Shown piece by piece: positions 7,003-9,409 of a stretch of 9,409 nucleotides of DNA. Position numbers and translations under genes: made by a program. Numbering within the stretch: position 1 is the stretch's first letter; each line of letters opens with the position of its first letter. Below the pieces are notes generated by a model that had not been told where the DNA came from, searched no databases, and saw only the letters and a list, made by a program, of their open reading frames with translations. The DNA comes from Chloroflexota bacterium (GTDB lineage Bacteria > Chloroflexota > Anaerolineae > 4572-78 > J111), in the NCBI GenBank assembly GCA_003694775.1, contig RFJV01000631.1, forward strand, positions 1 to 9,409, given 5' to 3'.

Positions 7003-7020
7003 TTCTGGCGGAATGGAAAA

Positions 7021-7734
7021 ATGGCTTTACTGGAATTAAGAGACGTTCACAGCTACTACGGAAACATCCACGCCCTCAAAGGTATCTCGATGGAGGTCAA
7101 CGAAGGGGAAATTGTGACCCTCATCGGGGCCAACGGGGCCGGAAAAAGCACCACCCTGCGCACCATCAGCGGAATTGTCCGCCCCCGGTTTGGCGCCGTT
7201 TACCTGAACGGCGAAAATCTGGCCGACTACTCCACCCACGAGATTGTCAAACTGGGTATCTCTCAGGTGCCGGAAGGCCGGGGCGTATTTGCCCGCCTGA
7301 GTGTGACCGAAAATCTGGAGCTTGGGGCCTACATCCACAACAACCCCAAGCAGATTGCCGAGGATATGGAGTACGTCTTCTCCCTCTTCCCCCGCCTGAA
7401 GGAACGGCGCAAACAGGCCGCCGGCACGCTCAGCGGCGGCGAACAGCAGATGCTGGCTATGGGCCGCGCCCTCATGGCCCGGCCCAAAATCCTTCTGCTT
7501 GACGAGCCGTCGATGGGACTGGCCCCTATCCTGGTGGAAGGGATTTTTGAGACCATTCAGAACATCAACAAGCAGGGCGGCACCATTTTGCTGGTCGAAC
7601 AGAACGCCTTGATGGCCCTGGAAATTGCCCACCGGGGCTACGTCATCCAGACCGGGGAAATTGTTCTCCACGACACGGCCAGCGCCTTGCAGAACAACGA
7701 AATGGTGCAGAAAGCCTACCTGGGTATTGATTGA
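7021..7734 (+). CDS. livF: Branched-chain amino acid type ABC transporter ATPase LivF
   Basis: Second ATP-binding subunit of the importer, 237 aa, the family's normal length. Walker A is GANGAGKST at 36-44, the Q-loop region is ISQVPEGRGVFARLSVTENL (80-99), the canonical signature LSGGEQQ is at 137-143, and Walker B ILLLDEPSMGLAP is at 157-169. The switch position is Q194 in LLVEQNA rather than histidine, which is typical of LivF, so LivG supplies the standard histidine. The gene begins 18 bp after livG; the ribosome site is weak (GGCGGA at 7007-7012), suggesting some coupling with the gene before. An ATG at 7013 is out of frame. The gene ends 11 bp before a strong terminator, which marks the end of the transporter operon. 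Confidence 0.95.
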   Translation: MALLELRDVHSYYGNIHALKGISMEVNEGEIVTLIGANGAGKSTTLRTISGIVRPRFGAVYLNGENLADYSTHEIVKLGISQVPEGRGVFARLSVTENLELGAYIHNNPKQIAEDMEYVFSLFPRLKERRKQAAGTLSGGEQQMLAMGRALMARPKILLLDEPSMGLAPILVEGIFETIQNINKQGGTILLVEQNALMALEIAHRGYVIQTGEIVLHDTASALQNNEMVQKAYLGID

Positions 7735-7745
7735 GCCAGAGACAC

Positions 7746-7778
7746 AAAAGCCGGACTGATTGATGAGTCCGGCTTTTT
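7746..7778 (+). terminator. Intrinsic terminator of the transporter operon
   Basis: AAAAGCCGGACT (7746-7757) pairs perfectly with AGTCCGGCTTTT (7766-7777) around the 8-nt loop GATTGATG, and the stem runs into a T-tract (7774-7778). The stem is 12 bp, eight of them an uninterrupted GC-rich part. It sits 11 bp after livF and separates the transporter from the oxidase gene. Confidence 0.92.
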
Positions 7779-7804
7779 AATTTGGCAGGCGAGGAGGGGA
7801 ACCT

Positions 7805-8968
7805 ATGACAGCTTCCGACGTAATCATCATTGGCGGCGGCATCAACGGATGCAGTGTCGCTTTCTTTCTGGCCCAGGCGGGGCTGAAAGTGACCCTGGTG
7901 GAGCGAGACTTCATCGCCTCCGGTCCCACCGGGCGCTCCAGCGCCATCATTCGCCAGCACTACTCCAATGAAGTGACCGCCCGGATGGCCCTGCGCTCCC
8001 TGCGTATCTGGCAGAATTTTGCCGACGTGGTCGGCGGCGATGCCGGCTTTGTGCAGACCGGCATCCTGCTGGGCGCGTCGGAAGAACAGCTTCCGGCGCT
8101 CAAGGCCAACATCGAAATGCAGAAGAGGGTGGGCATCGATACCCGCTTTCTGACCCCCGAAGAGGTGCGCGAAGTGGAACCTGCCGCCTCGGTGGAAGGG
8201 CTGGCCGGCGCGGCCTACGAACCGGAAGCCGGACACGCTGACCCCGCCGCGGCGGCAATGGCCTTTGCCGAAGGAGCCAGGTCTGCCGGGGCCACCCTGA
8301 TGCTGAACACACGGGCTACCGGTCTGCAGGCCGCCGGAGGCAAAATAACCGGCGTGGAAACGGACCGGGGAAGCCTCTCCGCCGGCGCGGTGGTGATTGC
8401 CGCCGGCCCCTGGACTCCCTACCTGACCCGCACCATCGGTCTGGACCTGCCCATCACCGCCAGCCGGCACGAAGTAGCAGCCTACCGCCGGCCTCCCACC
8501 TTTACCCGGCACATGATTTTTGCCGATTTTACCCTGGATTTTTACCTGCGACCGGAAACCGGCGGGCTGATGCTGGTCGGCTCCATTGAAGATGTTGACG
8601 ACCAGGTAGACCCCGACAATTACGATGAACGGATAGCCTTTGATACCATTGCCGCCTTTGCCGAGCGGGTGACCCGGCGCTACCCGGCAATGGAGAACGG
8701 CGAATCCGCCGGAGGATGGGCGTCGCTGTATGACATTACCCCCGACTGGCATCATATTATGGGCGCCCTGCCCGGTGTCGATGGGCTGTACTGCGTGGCC
8801 GGAGGCAGTGGGCACGGCTTCAAGCTGGCGCCGGCAGTGGGAGAAATGATGCGCGACCTGATTGTTCACGGCCCGTCGCCGGAGGCAGACATCAACCTGT
8901 TTTCCTTTGAGCGATTTTCCCAAAACAGGCTGATTACCGGACAGTACGAGCAGAGCATTGTGGGATAG
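7805..8968 (+). CDS. FAD-dependent amine/amino-acid oxidase (DAO family)
   Basis: A 387-aa flavoprotein of the DAO superfamily (D-amino acid oxidase, glycine oxidase, sarcosine oxidase beta). It would oxidise an amine or amino acid C-N bond using FAD in the cytoplasm. The N-terminal Rossmann motif is VIIIGGGINGCSVAFFLAQAG (6-26), with E34 at the end of the second strand as the expected ribose-binding acid. GPTGRSSAIIRQHYSNE (40-56) resembles sarcosine oxidase beta-like proteins. VVIAAGPWT (196-204) is the second dinucleotide-side motif. GWASLYDITPDWHHIMG (304-320) and AGGSGHGFKLAPAVGE (332-347) are the C-terminal flavin-site motifs. No other sarcosine oxidase subunits are nearby, so it is probably a stand-alone enzyme. 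AGGAGG at 7792-7797 lies seven bases before the ATG. I saw no clear promoter after the transporter terminator, so read-through may contribute. The exact substrate is unknown. Confidence 0.9.
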   Translation: MTASDVIIIGGGINGCSVAFFLAQAGLKVTLVERDFIASGPTGRSSAIIRQHYSNEVTARMALRSLRIWQNFADVVGGDAGFVQTGILLGASEEQLPALKANIEMQKRVGIDTRFLTPEEVREVEPAASVEGLAGAAYEPEAGHADPAAAAMAFAEGARSAGATLMLNTRATGLQAAGGKITGVETDRGSLSAGAVVIAAGPWTPYLTRTIGLDLPITASRHEVAAYRRPPTFTRHMIFADFTLDFYLRPETGGLMLVGSIEDVDDQVDPDNYDERIAFDTIAAFAERVTRRYPAMENGESAGGWASLYDITPDWHHIMGALPGVDGLYCVAGGSGHGFKLAPAVGEMMRDLIVHGPSPEADINLFSFERFSQNRLITGQYEQSIVG

Positions 8969-9031
8969 GATTCTGGCGGGGCAGGGGTATGGTTGCCGTA
9001 GTGCAGTCGTCGGGCAGAAAGGGTGCGAATG

Positions 9032-9040
9032 TGCTAGAAT
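9032..9040 (+). promoter_or_regulatory. Weak extended -10 promoter in gene-free region
   Basis: TGC at 9032-9034 followed by TAGAAT at 9035-9040 matches the extended -10 form seen at the two other promoters in the window (TGTTATAAT and TGCTATAAT). No good -35 is found near 9012-9018. It would start a transcript near 9047 that meets a terminator about 75 nt later without any open reading frame. Prediction only. Confidence 0.35.
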
Positions 9041-9041
9041 A

Positions 9042-9111
9042 AAGATGAGCAGTTGAATAAGCTTGCCTGGAGACAAACGGTACCAGTCTGGGCCACGGGC
9101 ATGTTCATCTT
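9042..9111 (+). ncRNA. Candidate short structured RNA before a terminator
   Basis: AAGATGAGCA (9042-9051) can pair with TGTTCATCTT (9102-9111) over 10 bp with one G-U pair. Next to it, TGCCT (9064-9068) can pair with GGGCA (9097-9101), stacking directly on the outer helix on the 3' side, and AGAC (9071-9074) can pair with GTCT (9086-9089). The element lies between a weak promoter and a strong terminator and has no coding potential. A start at the predicted promoter would cut off part of the outer stem, so the RNA may come from oxidase read-through instead. I do not recognise a known family. Confidence 0.3.
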
Positions 9112-9120
9112 CTCCTCCTT

Positions 9121-9157
9121 TTAAGAAACCCGGCACATCGCCGGGTTTCTTAATTTT
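9121..9157. terminator. Bidirectional intrinsic terminator
   Basis: TTAAGAAACCCGGC (9121-9134) and GCCGGGTTTCTTAA (9140-9153) form a perfect 14-bp stem with the 5-nt loop ACATC, followed by TTTT on the + strand. On the - strand the stem is also followed by a T-rich stretch, CTTAA then AAGGAGG on reading out, which is weaker. It is the first terminator after the oxidase gene, 152 bp downstream, and would end any transcript reading in from either the oxidase or the weak promoter at 9035. Confidence 0.88.
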
Positions 9158-9194
9158 GGGGGTAACTGTTCAGTATAAGGAACAAGGACCATAA

Positions 9195-9272
9195 ATTTCT
9201 CGCACAAAGACACAAAGGCACAAAGATTTTTTGAATAAATTCTCTGTGTCTCTGTGCCTTTGTGTGAGAATT
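9195..9272. repeat. Imperfect inverted repeat built of CACAAAGR octamers
   Basis: The left arm holds CACAAAGA, CACAAAGG, CACAAAGA at 9203-9226 in exact 8-nt register. The right arm is its imperfect complement, TCTCTGTG, TCTCTGTG, CCTTTGTG at 9241-9264, and the outer ends are TTCTCGC and GTGAGAA. Together they can fold into a long mismatched hairpin with a 14-nt AT-rich loop. Sequences of the CACAAAGGCACAAAG kind are familiar as dispersed non-coding repeats in several bacterial phyla. No transposase or target duplication is visible here. Confidence 0.75.
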
Positions 9273-9281
9273 CATCCTCCA

Positions 9282-9360
9282 CGTTCGTCGGCTGAATAGA
9301 TACTTTTGGAAATTTGTGCATTTCTTTGCTTATTTGTATCTACTCAGCCGTCTTCGAATG
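9282..9360. repeat. Inverted repeat element, MITE-like
   Basis: CGGCTGAATAGATAC (9289-9303) and GTATCTACTCAGCCG (9336-9350) are complementary over 15 positions with one mismatch, around a 32-nt AT-rich spacer. Outside a small bulge the pairing resumes with CGTTCG (9282-9287) and CGAATG (9355-9360), again with one mismatch. The arms are too distant from a T-run for a terminator. A non-autonomous mobile or palindromic dispersed element is inferred; copy number is needed to tell. Confidence 0.6.
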
Positions 9361-9363
9361 AGA

Positions 9364-9384
9364 ACACGAATACACGAATAACGA
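9364..9384 (+). repeat. Short ACACGAAT tandem repeat near window edge
   Basis: Two perfect 8-nt copies of ACACGAAT (9364-9371, 9372-9379) are followed by a partial unit AACGA. It adjoins the end of the inverted repeat element. The rest of the window to the end shows no gene start that I can support. Confidence 0.6.
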
Positions 9385-9409
9385 CCGCCACGAGCGATAC
9401 TGCTAAGTA

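Noticed and set aside
7643..9136. 497-codon open frame on the - strand opposite the oxidase gene
   Set aside because: It has no recognisable domain, runs through the terminator after livF, and begins in the second terminator; the + strand gene has intact FAD motifs and a perfect ribosome site.
9121..9321. 66-codon - strand open frame through the CACAAAG repeat
   Set aside because: It is a translation of the inverted repeat and terminator; such frames over dispersed repeats are a known annotation artefact.

Overview
The window looks like a piece of a GC-rich bacterial chromosome, most likely from a Chloroflexota (Anaerolineae-type) organism. This is an inference from three things: a lipoprotein with a long Pro/Thr-rich linker after the lipobox, the DUF3048 and DUF2877 pairing, and intergenic DNA filled with short degenerate tandem repeats. 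All seven convincing genes lie on the + strand.

Region 1 (about 40-2163) is a two-gene operon. An extended -10 promoter precedes a DUF3048 lipoprotein, whose stop codon overlaps the GTG start of a DUF2877 protein. Region 2 (2164-2675) is 512 bases without a gene. It holds a block of about 8-nt repeats, a near-consensus promoter (TTGCCC, 17 bp, TATAAT) and a leader of about 355 nt. The leader contains an 18-bp palindrome over a second possible promoter and a 13-bp long-range helix.

Region 3 (2676-7734) is a complete branched-chain amino acid type (HAAT family) ABC transporter core: permeases LivH and LivM, then ATPases LivG and LivF, closed by a strong intrinsic terminator. Both permeases are much longer than the E. 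coli proteins because of extra N-terminal membrane domains, and LivH also has an internal insertion with two membrane segments. No periplasmic binding protein gene is present, so the binding protein must be encoded outside the window. livM and livG are separated by 111 bp of heptamer and octamer repeats.

Region 4 (7805-8968) encodes an FAD-dependent amine or amino-acid oxidase of the DAO/sarcosine oxidase type. It has a perfect Shine-Dalgarno sequence and sits just after the transporter terminator. It may oxidise an imported amino compound, but this rests on proximity only.

Region 5 (8969-9409) has no gene. It holds a weak orphan promoter, a short stem-forming segment, a 14-bp-stem bidirectional terminator, and then two inverted-repeat elements and a short tandem repeat that runs towards the window edge.

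No CRISPR array, tRNA, rRNA, transposase or phage gene was seen. The most unusual signals are the enlarged permeases, the structured leader in front of them, and the recurring 7-8 nt period of nearly all repeats between genes.
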